64,000 nucleotides of DNA. Source: Candidatus Kapaibacterium sp. Its GTDB lineage: Bacteria > Bacteroidota > Ignavibacteria > Kapaibacteriales > UBA4661. The notes beneath the pieces are model-generated. The model had not been told where the DNA came from. It did not search any database and saw nothing but the letters and a program-made list of their open reading frames with translations. A program made the translations under genes and the position numbers. This document shows positions 44,861-53,158 of the stretch, piece after piece (within the stretch, counting starts at the first letter, position 1; every line of letters starts with the position of its first letter). The stretch spans positions 1 through 64,000 of the forward strand of contig JANYIG010000093.1 in the NCBI GenBank assembly GCA_025358765.1, read 5' to 3'.

Positions 44861-44893
44861 AGAATGAAGAATGAAGAATGAAGAATGAAGAAT
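44861..44893. repeat. 7-bp tandem repeat (AGAATGA, 4.7 copies)
   Basis: AGAATGA is repeated four times with a partial fifth, occupying positions 9-41 upstream of the ABC ATPase ATG. The unit is not a multiple of three. Confidence 0.85.
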
Positions 44894-44992
44894 TGAGAGC
44901 TAAGTTTGTAATCAATAATTTTCCGGTACAATCTTGTGAACAAGGTAGCATGCTGCCTTGTTGTCTATACTGCATTACTTTTACCGAAGAAC

Positions 44993-46252
44993 TTAATTTC
45001 TAATTTTGAGGGTTTTTAAATGAAGATGTTCTTGCATATCGGAAATTATCACTTCATCACCTGATTGTAAGCCTTCTACCACTTCGTAATAATCGGCATT
45101 CGAGATACCCAGAGTTGCCAAACGCCGCTCTGCAACCTGCGTACCGCCGTCGTTCACGACAACAAACACTTCCTGCCGCCCTTCGCCCCGCGCAAAAGCT
45201 CCTTTTTTGATGCGAAGAACATTGTTTTTTTGTGCCGTAACAACGTACACATCCACACGCAGGTTTGAACGCAAGGCAGAATGTGACTTCTCGGTGAGAG
45301 CAACGGCAAATTTCACCACGCCGTTTTCTATTGCGGGCTGAATCGTGGCAATAATGCCCTCTATGTATTGTTCACCCGCTTTGATTTTTACGAGCATTCC
45401 AACTGCCAACCGTGACCGGTGTACGTCAGACACCTGAGCATCCACGCGGAACGTGGATAAATCCGCCACTTTTGCCATCACATCTCCTTTGTGCAGCGTA
45501 GAGCCTTCCGTCTGTACTATCCACGTCACAATACCCGCGTGTTCAGCCTTCGCGCTTACCCGCTCTAATTCTTGTTGCGACTGAATTTTTTCTTTATTGA
45601 GCATCGCGATTTCGAGCGCAATGCCTTCCTGTTGTAAGCGTGATGCGGTCTGTGCATTACGTTGTTCCTTGAGCAGCGCATCAAGTTCGTCTTTTGCTTT
45701 GCTGTATTGGATGGCGAATTGGTTGAGGTCGGTGCGCGAGACATAATTTTTCTCGAAGAGCCGTTGATTTTGCTCGTACCTATTGCTATCAGATTCTATT
45801 TCACGCCGTTTAATGCGAATATCATTATCGAATTTGATAAGTCGTGCTTCGAGCGTTGCGCCAAGTTGTGCCTGTTGGTTAGCTTTGAGTGCAATGTTAT
45901 CCTTGAGTTTGTCGAGCGCCAGTGCCGATGCACCTGCATCTAACATCAGGATGGATTCACCACGCCCGACGCTGTCGCCCGCATGTTTGAGAATACGTAG
46001 CACACGTGCCTCTACGGGGCTTGTTATCACGGCATCAAATTCGGGGACGACCGTACCGGAGGCATCAATCGCACCTTCCACGTTACCGCGCTCTATCACC
46101 GCCGTGCGAATGCGACTTCGCTCTAATGTTGGTGCTAACCAGCCAGCGCCCCACGCGATTGCCGTGAACACTAGCACAAGCGGCACGGCAATTTTGATCG
46201 CAAGTACCCATCGGCGTTTGCGGAGGGTTTCGAGTGAAAATTCTCTGTCCAT
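44993..46252 (-). CDS. MacA/HlyD-type periplasmic adaptor subunit
   Basis: 419 residues. One N-terminal membrane helix (about 15-35), a biotinyl-lipoyl half-motif (SPVEARVLRILKHAGDSVGRGESILML), a long coiled-coil hairpin (about 105-215), a second lipoyl half (HAGIVTWIVQTEGSTLHKGDVMAKVADLSTF), a beta-barrel and a membrane-proximal end (VVEGLQSGDEVIISD). First gene of the export operon, linking inner-membrane MacB-like parts to an outer-membrane channel. Upstream lies a palindrome/repeat operator. Confidence 0.9.
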   Translation of the reverse strand: MDREFSLETLRKRRWVLAIKIAVPLVLVFTAIAWGAGWLAPTLERSRIRTAVIERGNVEGAIDASGTVVPEFDAVITSPVEARVLRILKHAGDSVGRGESILMLDAGASALALDKLKDNIALKANQQAQLGATLEARLIKFDNDIRIKRREIESDSNRYEQNQRLFEKNYVSRTDLNQFAIQYSKAKDELDALLKEQRNAQTASRLQQEGIALEIAMLNKEKIQSQQELERVSAKAEHAGIVTWIVQTEGSTLHKGDVMAKVADLSTFRVDAQVSDVHRSRLAVGMLVKIKAGEQYIEGIIATIQPAIENGVVKFAVALTEKSHSALRSNLRVDVYVVTAQKNNVLRIKKGAFARGEGRQEVFVVVNDGGTQVAERRLATLGISNADYYEVVEGLQSGDEVIISDMQEHLHLKTLKIRN

Positions 46253-46359
46253 CGAGTTGTTAAGGTTCGGGTTGTAGTTTGTATATTTCAGGCAGATTTA
46301 TCAAGAAGTGTACCAGTTGTGAAGAGTGTGATTTTATGCGGCTTGCAGGGGAATCCGGC

Positions 46360-46395
46360 ACGTGAAATGTACGTGAAATGTGTCCGAAATCGGAC
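46360..46395. promoter_or_regulatory. Operator-like direct repeat plus palindrome
   Basis: ACGTGAAATGT is repeated in tandem (46360-46370, 46371-46381), immediately followed by the palindrome GTCCGA-AA-TCGGAC (46382-46395). It lies 108 bases upstream of the adaptor gene and 150 bases before zapA, which are divergent. Probable regulator-binding site; the regulator is unknown. Confidence 0.45.
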
Positions 46396-46544
46396 GCGGT
46401 CGTCCGTTTGTGGTCTGCAAGGATACCGTGTACGCCCCGTTGTGAACTTTTCTATTGAAACAATCTGGAAAAATCCGTAGATTGAAATGTATGTTCGCTG
46501 TGAGCGTTGCTCTTGAAGCGGACAGTCACAAACCAAACGTAACG

Positions 46545-46832
46545 ATGAAAACAGTGCGTGTAACTATCGGTGGTCAAGACTACAATCTCCGAAGCGACGA
46601 TGAAACGAAAGTTCGTTCCATCGCTGGCAACGTGGATACGCAAATGCGTCAAATCCAGAGCGCAAGCAAAGAACAATCCACCGCAACGCTTTCGATACTC
46701 ACGGCTCTTAATATCGCTGAAAAAGAATACGAATCCCGCAAACAACAGCAGACAGACACCCAATATCTCGTTTCTGAGGTTGAACAAATGGTCGCGTTTC
46801 TCCGACAGTCGTACGCGGAGACTATTCTCTGA
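46545..46832 (+). CDS. zapA: Cell division protein ZapA
   Basis: 95 residues. MKTVRVTIGGQDYNLRSDDE, then a helix with IAGNVDTQMRQIQ and a coiled-coil end (LTALNIAEKEYESRKQ). It stabilises FtsZ protofilaments at the division site. ATG 46545 starts the ZapA domain; the upstream 30 codons do not match. It is followed by the 6S RNA candidate and rny, an order common in Bacteroidota. Confidence 0.85.
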   Translation: MKTVRVTIGGQDYNLRSDDETKVRSIAGNVDTQMRQIQSASKEQSTATLSILTALNIAEKEYESRKQQQTDTQYLVSEVEQMVAFLRQSYAETIL

Positions 46833-47338
46833 CGAACGTCATAAATGTACCGAACCAGCGCATGATTCCTGTCCTGACTCTGCTGCACGTTAATGAGATG
46901 AAAAGAGTTAATAGAAGTTGATGGAAAGAGTTGTTGCAAGACAGATGTACACGTTTTTTCGTTCTTTGAACCTAATCTCAATATAGCCGTATCGGTTCAT
47001 CGTTACACTCGCTATATAAGAACTTACAAATTATATCGATTAGGGAATTCTGCTCTGACTATAAATTGCAGGCCTCACCTCATCTTCGGATGATGGAAAT
47101 TTCGTCCGAACACCCGCAATATGCGCTTCTTCGGGTCAAACGGGGTTCAGTGGAAGCAAAATATAGACAGGCGTTTACCCGCTGTGTCACTAAGGAGTTC
47201 TTATCATGCCTTAAAGCCCTTTATTGGGGGCGATGAATTGTTACGGCTTTTTTATGTCCGATATTGACAACACCTCATATTTGCCTCATATATTATGTTC
47301 ACATTTCCTAAAGAAACCAAGATTGGAGAATTTTATTT
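46833..47338. other. Long intergenic region between zapA and rny
   Basis: About 500 bases without a supported protein gene. The first 225 bases show nothing clear. The segment 47060-47255 holds a structured RNA candidate and terminator. GGAGAA lies about 9 bases before the rny ATG. Confidence 0.7.
47060..47255 (+). ncRNA. ssrS: Candidate 6S RNA
   Basis: Location between zapA and rny is the usual site of 6S RNA in Bacteroidota. A distal helix pairs CGGGT-C-AAACG (47132-47142) with CGTTTACCCG (47172-47181), ten pairs with one bulged C. Below it ACAC (47110) pairs with GTGT (47184). Between them lies a large bubble whose 5' side holds a small hairpin (CGCA-ATA-TGCG, 47115-47125). ATGAT (47090) can pair with ATCAT (47203). 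A weak terminator (AAAGCC 47213 with GGCTTT 47245 and T-run) follows. The long helix with a central bubble is the 6S shape. The ends are approximate. Confidence 0.45.
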
Positions 47339-48901
47339 ATGGAATCCATAATGCCCATTATTCTAAGCGTTCTTGGGCTTGCATTCGGATTCGGTGTCGG
47401 GTATTTTGTAAACAACAAAACTGCTACCCGATTGATTACCGACGCTGAAAACCGTGCAAAAACGCTACTCGAAGATGCTGATAAAGAAGCTGAAACAATT
47501 AAAAAAGACCGACTTATTGAAATTAAAGATGAGTGGTACAAGAAAAAACAAGAGTACGATACGCACGTACAGTCAAAAAAAGACAAACTGCAAGCTCACG
47601 AAAAGCAGGTAAAAACACGCGAAGAAGGCATTAACAAAAAAGTTGAGTTGATAAACCGCAAGGAAAAGCAACTGCAACAAATGGACAAAGAATTGACCGA
47701 TAAAAAGGATGAATTTGATGCCAAATTCCAACAAATAGAACACCTCGTCCATGAGCAAACACAAAAATTGGAGCGCATTACTGGCATGTCCCGCGAGGAT
47801 GCAAAGAAGTTCCTTATCGAAAACATGACGAACGAGGCAAAAACCGAAGCCGCGCAAATTGTGAAGGACATCCGCGATGAAGCAAAGGAAAACGGTAAAC
47901 GCGAAGCGCAAAAAATCATCGTACAAGCCATTCAGCGCACTGCGTCTGACCATTCGGTGGAAACAACAGTGTCGGTGGTGAATCTTGCTAGCGAGGACAT
48001 GAAAGGGCGTATTATCGGTCGCGAAGGGCGCAATATCCGTGCCTTTGAATCGGCAACAGGTATTGACCTCATTATTGACGACACGCCGGAAGCGGTTCTC
48101 ATTTCAGGCTTCGACCCGTTCCGCCGCGAAGTCGCCCGTATTGCGCTTGAACGCTTGATGTCAGACGGTCGGATTCACCCGACCCGCATTGAAGAGATCG
48201 TGGAAAAAACCACGAAAGAACTTGAAGAAGAAATGCGAATGGTGGGCGAGAACTCCCTGCTGGAGCTTGGTATTCATGGTGTTCACAACGAACTCGTGAA
48301 ATTAGTTGGGCGCATGAAATACCGCTCAAGTTATGGTCAAAACCTGCTCCATCATTCTATGGAAGTGGCGTATTTGGCGAGTGTGATGGCAACGGAGATA
48401 GGATTAGACCCAATTTTGGCAAAACGCGCCGGATTGCTGCACGATATGGGCAAATGTGTGGATAAAAGCATCGAAGGTCCGCATGCGTTGATTGGCTTTG
48501 ATTTGGCGAAAAAGTATCACGAAAGCCAACTCATTGCCAATGCGATTGGTGCTCACCACGACGATATCCCGATGGAATCGCCGATTGCAGCGCTCATCCA
48601 AGCAGCAGATAGCATCAGTGGTGCACGTCCGGGCGCACGCCGCGAGTCGCTTGAAAGCTATATTAAGCGCCTTGAAAACCTCGAAGCCATTGCCCACAGC
48701 TTTGAAGGTGTTTCCAAAACGTTTGCTATTCAAGCAGGACGCGAAATCCGCGTCATCGTTGAGCCAGAGCGCATCAATGATTTGCTTGCTGACACGCTTG
48801 CCCACGATATTGCGAATCGTATCGAAAATGAAATGGAATATCCGGGACAAATCCGCGTGACGGTCGTCCGCGAAAGGCGTAGCAGCGCGCTTGCCAAATA
48901 A
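47339..48901 (+). CDS. rny: Ribonuclease Y
   Basis: 520 residues. An N-terminal membrane anchor (about 5-24), a long coiled coil (about 30-170), a KH domain (GRIIGREGRNIRAFE), and an HD domain (LLHHSMEVAYLA, AGLLHDMGKCVD, AIGAHHDD). The membrane-bound endoribonuclease that starts mRNA decay. A strong terminator follows at 48949. Confidence 0.96.
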   Translation: MESIMPIILSVLGLAFGFGVGYFVNNKTATRLITDAENRAKTLLEDADKEAETIKKDRLIEIKDEWYKKKQEYDTHVQSKKDKLQAHEKQVKTREEGINKKVELINRKEKQLQQMDKELTDKKDEFDAKFQQIEHLVHEQTQKLERITGMSREDAKKFLIENMTNEAKTEAAQIVKDIRDEAKENGKREAQKIIVQAIQRTASDHSVETTVSVVNLASEDMKGRIIGREGRNIRAFESATGIDLIIDDTPEAVLISGFDPFRREVARIALERLMSDGRIHPTRIEEIVEKTTKELEEEMRMVGENSLLELGIHGVHNELVKLVGRMKYRSSYGQNLLHHSMEVAYLASVMATEIGLDPILAKRAGLLHDMGKCVDKSIEGPHALIGFDLAKKYHESQLIANAIGAHHDDIPMESPIAALIQAADSISGARPGARRESLESYIKRLENLEAIAHSFEGVSKTFAIQAGREIRVIVEPERINDLLADTLAHDIANRIENEMEYPGQIRVTVVRERRSSALAK

Positions 48902-48948
48902 GAAGAAACAAAGTATCGCCCAAAAGCACTATTATTTTCGTATTTTTG

Positions 48949-48992
48949 AAGCACCGTACAGCGCACTCAAGCGTTTTACGGTGCTTTTTTTC
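48949..48992 (+). terminator. Intrinsic terminator of rny
   Basis: AAGCACCGTA (48949-48958) pairs with TACGGTGCTT (48977-48986), followed by a T-run. Confidence 0.85.
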
Positions 48993-49010
48993 TTATCTCT
49001 GTCGAGAAGC

Positions 49011-49925
49011 ATGTCCTCCAAACCCCTTGAGTTATTGCGTAGTCTGAATCTGCCCACGCACGATTATGTGATTTTGGGCAGCGCCCCGCTGTTCGCGCAC
49101 GGCTTAATTCCCTCGTTAGAACACGATGTGGATGTTGTCGCCCGTAACGCAGCGTGGAAAGCTGCCTGTAGCATTATGTCGTCTGTGCGTGGTGCGAAGG
49201 GTGATTTAGTTGTACGGCTTTTTGACGGCATGGTGGAAATTTTCGACGGTTGGTCACCCATGCAATGGGATATTGATGAGATCATTGAATGTGCCGACAT
49301 CATAGACGGATTGCCGTTTGCGCGTTTAGAGTACGTGCTGGAATTCAAGCGTGTTCTCAATCGCCCTAAAGACCAAGTTCATATTCGGCTTATTGAACCA
49401 TATCTTCAAACCATATCTTCAAACCATATCTACACATCTATGACCACAGCTCATTTTCTTGACCAGCTTGACTACACGCTTTGGGGTAACAAACGCGCTA
49501 TCGCAAGTCTTGAAACGCTCCAACAGCAAAATATCGCGCCGCCAGAACGTGCAGTGCAGATTATGTCGCATATCGTTGCCGCGCAGCATATCTGGTACGC
49601 ACGGGTGGCTGGAAAACCAGATGTAGCGCTGCCTGTGTGGGGCGAACTTTCCTTCGCGGAAATGAACGAACGTATTCTTAGTATTCATACAGCGTGGGTG
49701 AAATACCTTAAAGGCAAGACGGACGCTGAGTTACCGTCGCTTTCATTCAGCTACAAAAACTCCCTTGGACAGGAATATACAAACACGCTGCTCGAAATCG
49801 TGACGCATTTCCCGATTCATTCGGAGCATCATCGTGGTCAAATTGCTTTGTTGGTGCGGCAAGCAGGCGGTACACCCGTAAATACAGATTACATCCAGTT
49901 TGCCCGCGAAGAGCACAAACGATAA
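49011..49925 (+). CDS. Nucleotidyltransferase-like / DinB fusion protein (repeat-dependent)
   Basis: 304 residues in the present frame. Residues 1-130 resemble a small nucleotidyltransferase-type protein (YVILGSAPLFAHGLI, LEHDVDVVARNAAWK). Residues from 144 (MTTAHFLDQLDYTLWGNK) form a DinB/DUF664 domain with THFPIHSEHHRGQIALLVRQ and its metal-site His. The join is coded by a 13-bp tandem repeat (49397-49431). Deleting one copy would end the first part at TGA 49441-49443, overlapping the DinB ATG (49440) as ATGA. So the ancestral state was probably two coupled genes. The start at 49011 lies just after the rny terminator. Confidence 0.7.
   Translation: MSSKPLELLRSLNLPTHDYVILGSAPLFAHGLIPSLEHDVDVVARNAAWKAACSIMSSVRGAKGDLVVRLFDGMVEIFDGWSPMQWDIDEIIECADIIDGLPFARLEYVLEFKRVLNRPKDQVHIRLIEPYLQTISSNHIYTSMTTAHFLDQLDYTLWGNKRAIASLETLQQQNIAPPERAVQIMSHIVAAQHIWYARVAGKPDVALPVWGELSFAEMNERILSIHTAWVKYLKGKTDAELPSLSFSYKNSLGQEYTNTLLEIVTHFPIHSEHHRGQIALLVRQAGGTPVNTDYIQFAREEHKR
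49397..49431 (+). repeat. 13-bp tandem repeat at a gene junction, 2.7 copies
   Basis: ACCATATCTTCAA at 49397-49409 and 49410-49422, and ACCATATCT at 49423-49431. Because 13 is not a multiple of 3, copy number sets the reading frame across the junction. Confidence 0.95.
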
Positions 49926-49943
49926 ACCCATTACCTAATTTGT

Positions 49944-50900
49944 ATGAGTCAGTGGCAATTTTGTGTACTTGGCACGAAAGCAGGTGGAGCGCCCCTTGTA
50001 AAGCGGCATTCCTCCTCAACTGCACTGCTACTACCCTCCACAACGTTGTTGTTTGATTGTGCCGAACACACGCAAGTACAGCTTCTTCGTGCGGGCATCT
50101 CGCGTGCGAATATTGACCACATATTTCTATCGCATCTGCACGGCGACCACATCCTGGGTTTGCCCGGCTTGATTTCGACATTTGCTGGCGAAAATCGCTC
50201 TCGACCGCTTCATATCTACGCTCCAAACAATGGCGACCACAACCTTGAAGAATGGCTTCGCTATGGGCTGCGGATGATGGATATTACGGGTTCCCATGGC
50301 GCGGAAGAATTTCCGATTCATATTCACGAATTGCACGAGACCACGAATGGCGTTATTTATCAAACAGCCAACCAAACGTCGGGCTTCACGGTATCAGCAA
50401 GAATGCTGGAGCATCGCATCACGAGTTTTGGTTTTCGCGTGGATGAAATTTCCCAGCCCAATATTGACCTTGTACGCGCTGCCGCGCTTGGTTTGGAGCC
50501 GGGCAAACGTTTAGGCGACATCAAACGTTTGGGTCGTGTGCAACTTGACGACGGGCGCGTGATTCGGCTTGAGGACATCAGCAGCCCGCCACGCAAGCCG
50601 CGGAGCTTTGTGTATTGCGGCGACACGCGTGTTTGCGCGGCAACGGTCGAACTTGCCCGCAATGCTTCGGTGATGGTGCATGAGGCTACGTTTGCCGATG
50701 AAATACTCGACAAAGCCTCCGAGCGGTATCATTGCACTGGCTCGCAAGCGGCTTCCCAAGCGCTATTAGCAAACGTAGAGCGACTCTACCTCACTCACTT
50801 TAGCGTTCGGTACAAAACCCTGCGTCCAATGCTGCATCAGGCACGGCGCGTATTTCCGCATACGGTCATTGCCAAAGAGCTTCGTATCGAGACAATATGA
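49944..50900 (+). CDS. rnz: Ribonuclease Z
   Basis: 318 residues. Metallo-beta-lactamase fold with FLSHLHGDHILGLPGLIST (HxHxDH), the later AP-rich YAPNN region, the family helix with LEPGKRLGDIKRLG, FVYCGDTRV, VHEATF and LTHFSVRY. Cuts the 3' trailer of tRNA precursors. Starts 18 bp after the fusion gene. Confidence 0.95.
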   Translation: MSQWQFCVLGTKAGGAPLVKRHSSSTALLLPSTTLLFDCAEHTQVQLLRAGISRANIDHIFLSHLHGDHILGLPGLISTFAGENRSRPLHIYAPNNGDHNLEEWLRYGLRMMDITGSHGAEEFPIHIHELHETTNGVIYQTANQTSGFTVSARMLEHRITSFGFRVDEISQPNIDLVRAAALGLEPGKRLGDIKRLGRVQLDDGRVIRLEDISSPPRKPRSFVYCGDTRVCAATVELARNASVMVHEATFADEILDKASERYHCTGSQAASQALLANVERLYLTHFSVRYKTLRPMLHQARRVFPHTVIAKELRIETI

Positions 50901-51022
50901 AGGAATTATTCCGAAATGATTTTGCAATAAGTTTCCAGACAAAATTTCAGCAAAATCTGAGAATATCGTAAATTCGTATTCTCTTCACTCTATTTTTTAT
51001 CATTTTTCGTAACGGACATTTC

Positions 51023-51436
51023 ATGAGAAACACCCTAAACAAAACGCTAATCGCAGCGGCAATCTTTTTCGCTGCAACATTTGTCTATGCCCAAAAAAGC
51101 ACAGAATGGAAAGAAAAAGAAACATTCCACGATGTGATGGCAAAAACATTCCATCCAATGGAAGAGGGCAACTTGAAACCCATCATAGCACGTGCGAGCG
51201 AGCTGTCAGATAAAGCAAAAGCGTGGGCGAGTGCTATGCCACCAAAACAATTCGATAAACCCGTTATCAAAGAACTTCTTGGCAAACTGAGCACCGAATC
51301 AAAGGCGCTCGCTGACCTCGTAGCAGCAAAGGGCGACGAAGCTGCTATCAAAAAATCCCTTCATGCACTGCATGAGCGCTTCCACGAGGTTGCTGGCGCG
51401 TGTAGTACCGATGAGCATAAAAAAGACAAAAAATAA
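51023..51436 (+). CDS. Small exported helical protein, His-containing
   Basis: 137 residues. Signal peptide 1-23 (LIAAAIFFAATFVYAQ). The mature part is all-helical, with paired His motifs near each end: TFHDVMAKTFHPMEEGN and SLHALHERFHEVAGAC. This resembles cytochrome c-prime-like or metal-binding four-helix bundles, but no CxxCH haem site exists. Family not recognised. First of three exported proteins in a row reading the same way. Confidence 0.6.
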   Translation: MRNTLNKTLIAAAIFFAATFVYAQKSTEWKEKETFHDVMAKTFHPMEEGNLKPIIARASELSDKAKAWASAMPPKQFDKPVIKELLGKLSTESKALADLVAAKGDEAAIKKSLHALHERFHEVAGACSTDEHKKDKK

Positions 51437-51516
51437 CACTCTGGTGAATCGAAGCAGTAGTGTAGCTTCAAGCCATACTACTGCTCGTTTATGAACTCAC
51501 AATCAGTCCAATATCA

Positions 51517-52347
51517 ATGAATTACTCTTTTCTAAAAAATACTCTTTTTCTGGCGATTCTCTGCCTTGCGCTTTCCAAGCCGCTTCTGGCGCATGATACG
51601 TGGTTGCTTGCTAGGCAGAGCATACTCATGCCACCCGGTTTGGTGGTGTTTGACTTAACAAGCGGAATGAGCTTCCCAAAACTTGAATACGTCATAAAAA
51701 AAGATCGCGTACAACAAGCTTTGATACGCGTTGGTGGGCTGTTGACTTCAATCGAAGGATTCAATGAAGTTGCTGGGAAATCGCTTCAATTCAGCCTACC
51801 CGCTACAAAACAAGGCTTTGCTGTGTGTTGCGTGGAATTGAAGCCTAAAGAGCTTGAACTCAAAGCCGATAAAGTGCGGGAGTATTTGGCGGAAATTGGC
51901 GCGTCGGATTCGCTCAAAGCCTTGTGGAAGCGGCCGTCGGCGGGCTTGCGTTGGCGCGAACAGTACGTCAAACATGCAAAAACGTTTGTGTCGGTTGGAA
52001 AGCCGGAAGTTGTAAGCAAAATGGATTCATCGTGGTCAAAACCTGTGGGAATGGTGTTGGAAATTGTTCCACAAACGAATCCTCTTTTGCTCAAAGCGGG
52101 CAATACCATGACGGTGCAAGTGCTCAAAAACGGCACTCCGCTTGCGGGCTTCGTGCTGGGCTGCGAGCGCGAGAATGACAGCAAACACGAAGTGCTAAAA
52201 ACTACCGACGCACAAGGCAAAACAACGTTTACACTCAGTAAATCCGGAAAATGGTTGCTGCACGGCACAGAACTTCGCCCTTCCAGCAAGCCTAATCTGG
52301 AGTACGAAAGCGATTTTACAACACTGACCGTCGAGGTTCGTCCATAA
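51517..52347 (+). CDS. Exported DUF4198-like protein
   Basis: 276 residues. A signal peptide ends in LLAHDTWLL, which leaves a mature N-terminus beginning HDTWL, as in DUF4198/NikM-like proteins (a metal-binding N-terminal His is typical). The C-terminal Ig-like region has MTVQVLKNGTPLAGFVLGC, TTDAQGKTTFTLSKSGKWLLHG and ends with a strand. Related proteins are periplasmic helpers of nickel/cobalt uptake. The metal role is inferred. Confidence 0.65.
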   Translation: MNYSFLKNTLFLAILCLALSKPLLAHDTWLLARQSILMPPGLVVFDLTSGMSFPKLEYVIKKDRVQQALIRVGGLLTSIEGFNEVAGKSLQFSLPATKQGFAVCCVELKPKELELKADKVREYLAEIGASDSLKALWKRPSAGLRWREQYVKHAKTFVSVGKPEVVSKMDSSWSKPVGMVLEIVPQTNPLLLKAGNTMTVQVLKNGTPLAGFVLGCERENDSKHEVLKTTDAQGKTTFTLSKSGKWLLHGTELRPSSKPNLEYESDFTTLTVEVRP

Positions 52348-52393
52348 TCTGTGAGTTCAGCTCAGGATTTTCCACTTTGTTATCTTCACCGTT

Positions 52394-53056
52394 ATGTACC
52401 ATTCACTGCTTAAAAAATTCGGATTTGCGGCTGTTGCCATCGCTGTAGCATTTGTTTGCGTGTATGGTTTTATGCGGTATTCCGCACCCAAGCAAGAACC
52501 CGTGCAAGCTCATAATCACGCCACTTCTGGCGACCATAAACAATGTGCAGTGAACATTGCTGGAAAGCAACTCCCGTCGCTAACGCTCCGCGATACGGAT
52601 GGACGTGTCGTGCAGGCAGCACAGATGTCCACTGTGCAGCCAGTAATTCTTATTCGCTATCTTGGTTATGGTTGTTCACACTGCATTGAGCAATTATTGG
52701 CGTTGCAAAAAAACACCGACAAACTCAAAGCGCTGAACGCGAAAGTGATTGCCTTTAGCGAAGACGGCGCAGACGAAAATAAAGCGGTCGTAAAGAAGTA
52801 TGGTTTTGACGAAAACGTGTTCACCTTTGCCAGCGACGCGGCGAATATGTCTGCCGACCAGATTGGCGCACTCTACAAAGAAAAAGACGGCACAACAACG
52901 GAGCTTCACGTAGCAATGGTGCTGGAAAACGGCAGAGTGATTTTCGCCAATATGGATACAAAGCCATTTATGGACGTTCAAGTATTGCTCACGCAAGCTT
53001 CGCTCCGACAAAACGAACAAGCCGCACAGCAGAAGGCGCAGCGACCGTCTCTTTAA
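52394..53056 (+). CDS. Membrane-anchored redoxin (AhpC/TSA-like)
   Basis: 220 residues. An N-terminal anchor (about 8-28), a His-containing linker (AHNHATSGDHKQC), and a thioredoxin-fold domain: LPSLTLRDTDGRVVQ, VILIRYLGYGCSHCIEQL (CxxC) and KVIAFSEDGADENK. The mature domain faces the periplasm. It may reduce or repair an exported partner such as the two preceding proteins. Separated from the DUF4198-like gene by 46 bp. Confidence 0.75.
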   Translation: MYHSLLKKFGFAAVAIAVAFVCVYGFMRYSAPKQEPVQAHNHATSGDHKQCAVNIAGKQLPSLTLRDTDGRVVQAAQMSTVQPVILIRYLGYGCSHCIEQLLALQKNTDKLKALNAKVIAFSEDGADENKAVVKKYGFDENVFTFASDAANMSADQIGALYKEKDGTTTELHVAMVLENGRVIFANMDTKPFMDVQVLLTQASLRQNEQAAQQKAQRPSL

Positions 53057-53158
53057 GTTTTCGGTTCCTACTTATTTTAGCCATTGTACCAAACGCCGTA
53101 CAATGGTTTTTTGATGGCTTTTTTGTTGGGTATTTTGATACGATTACTTGCAACCACC

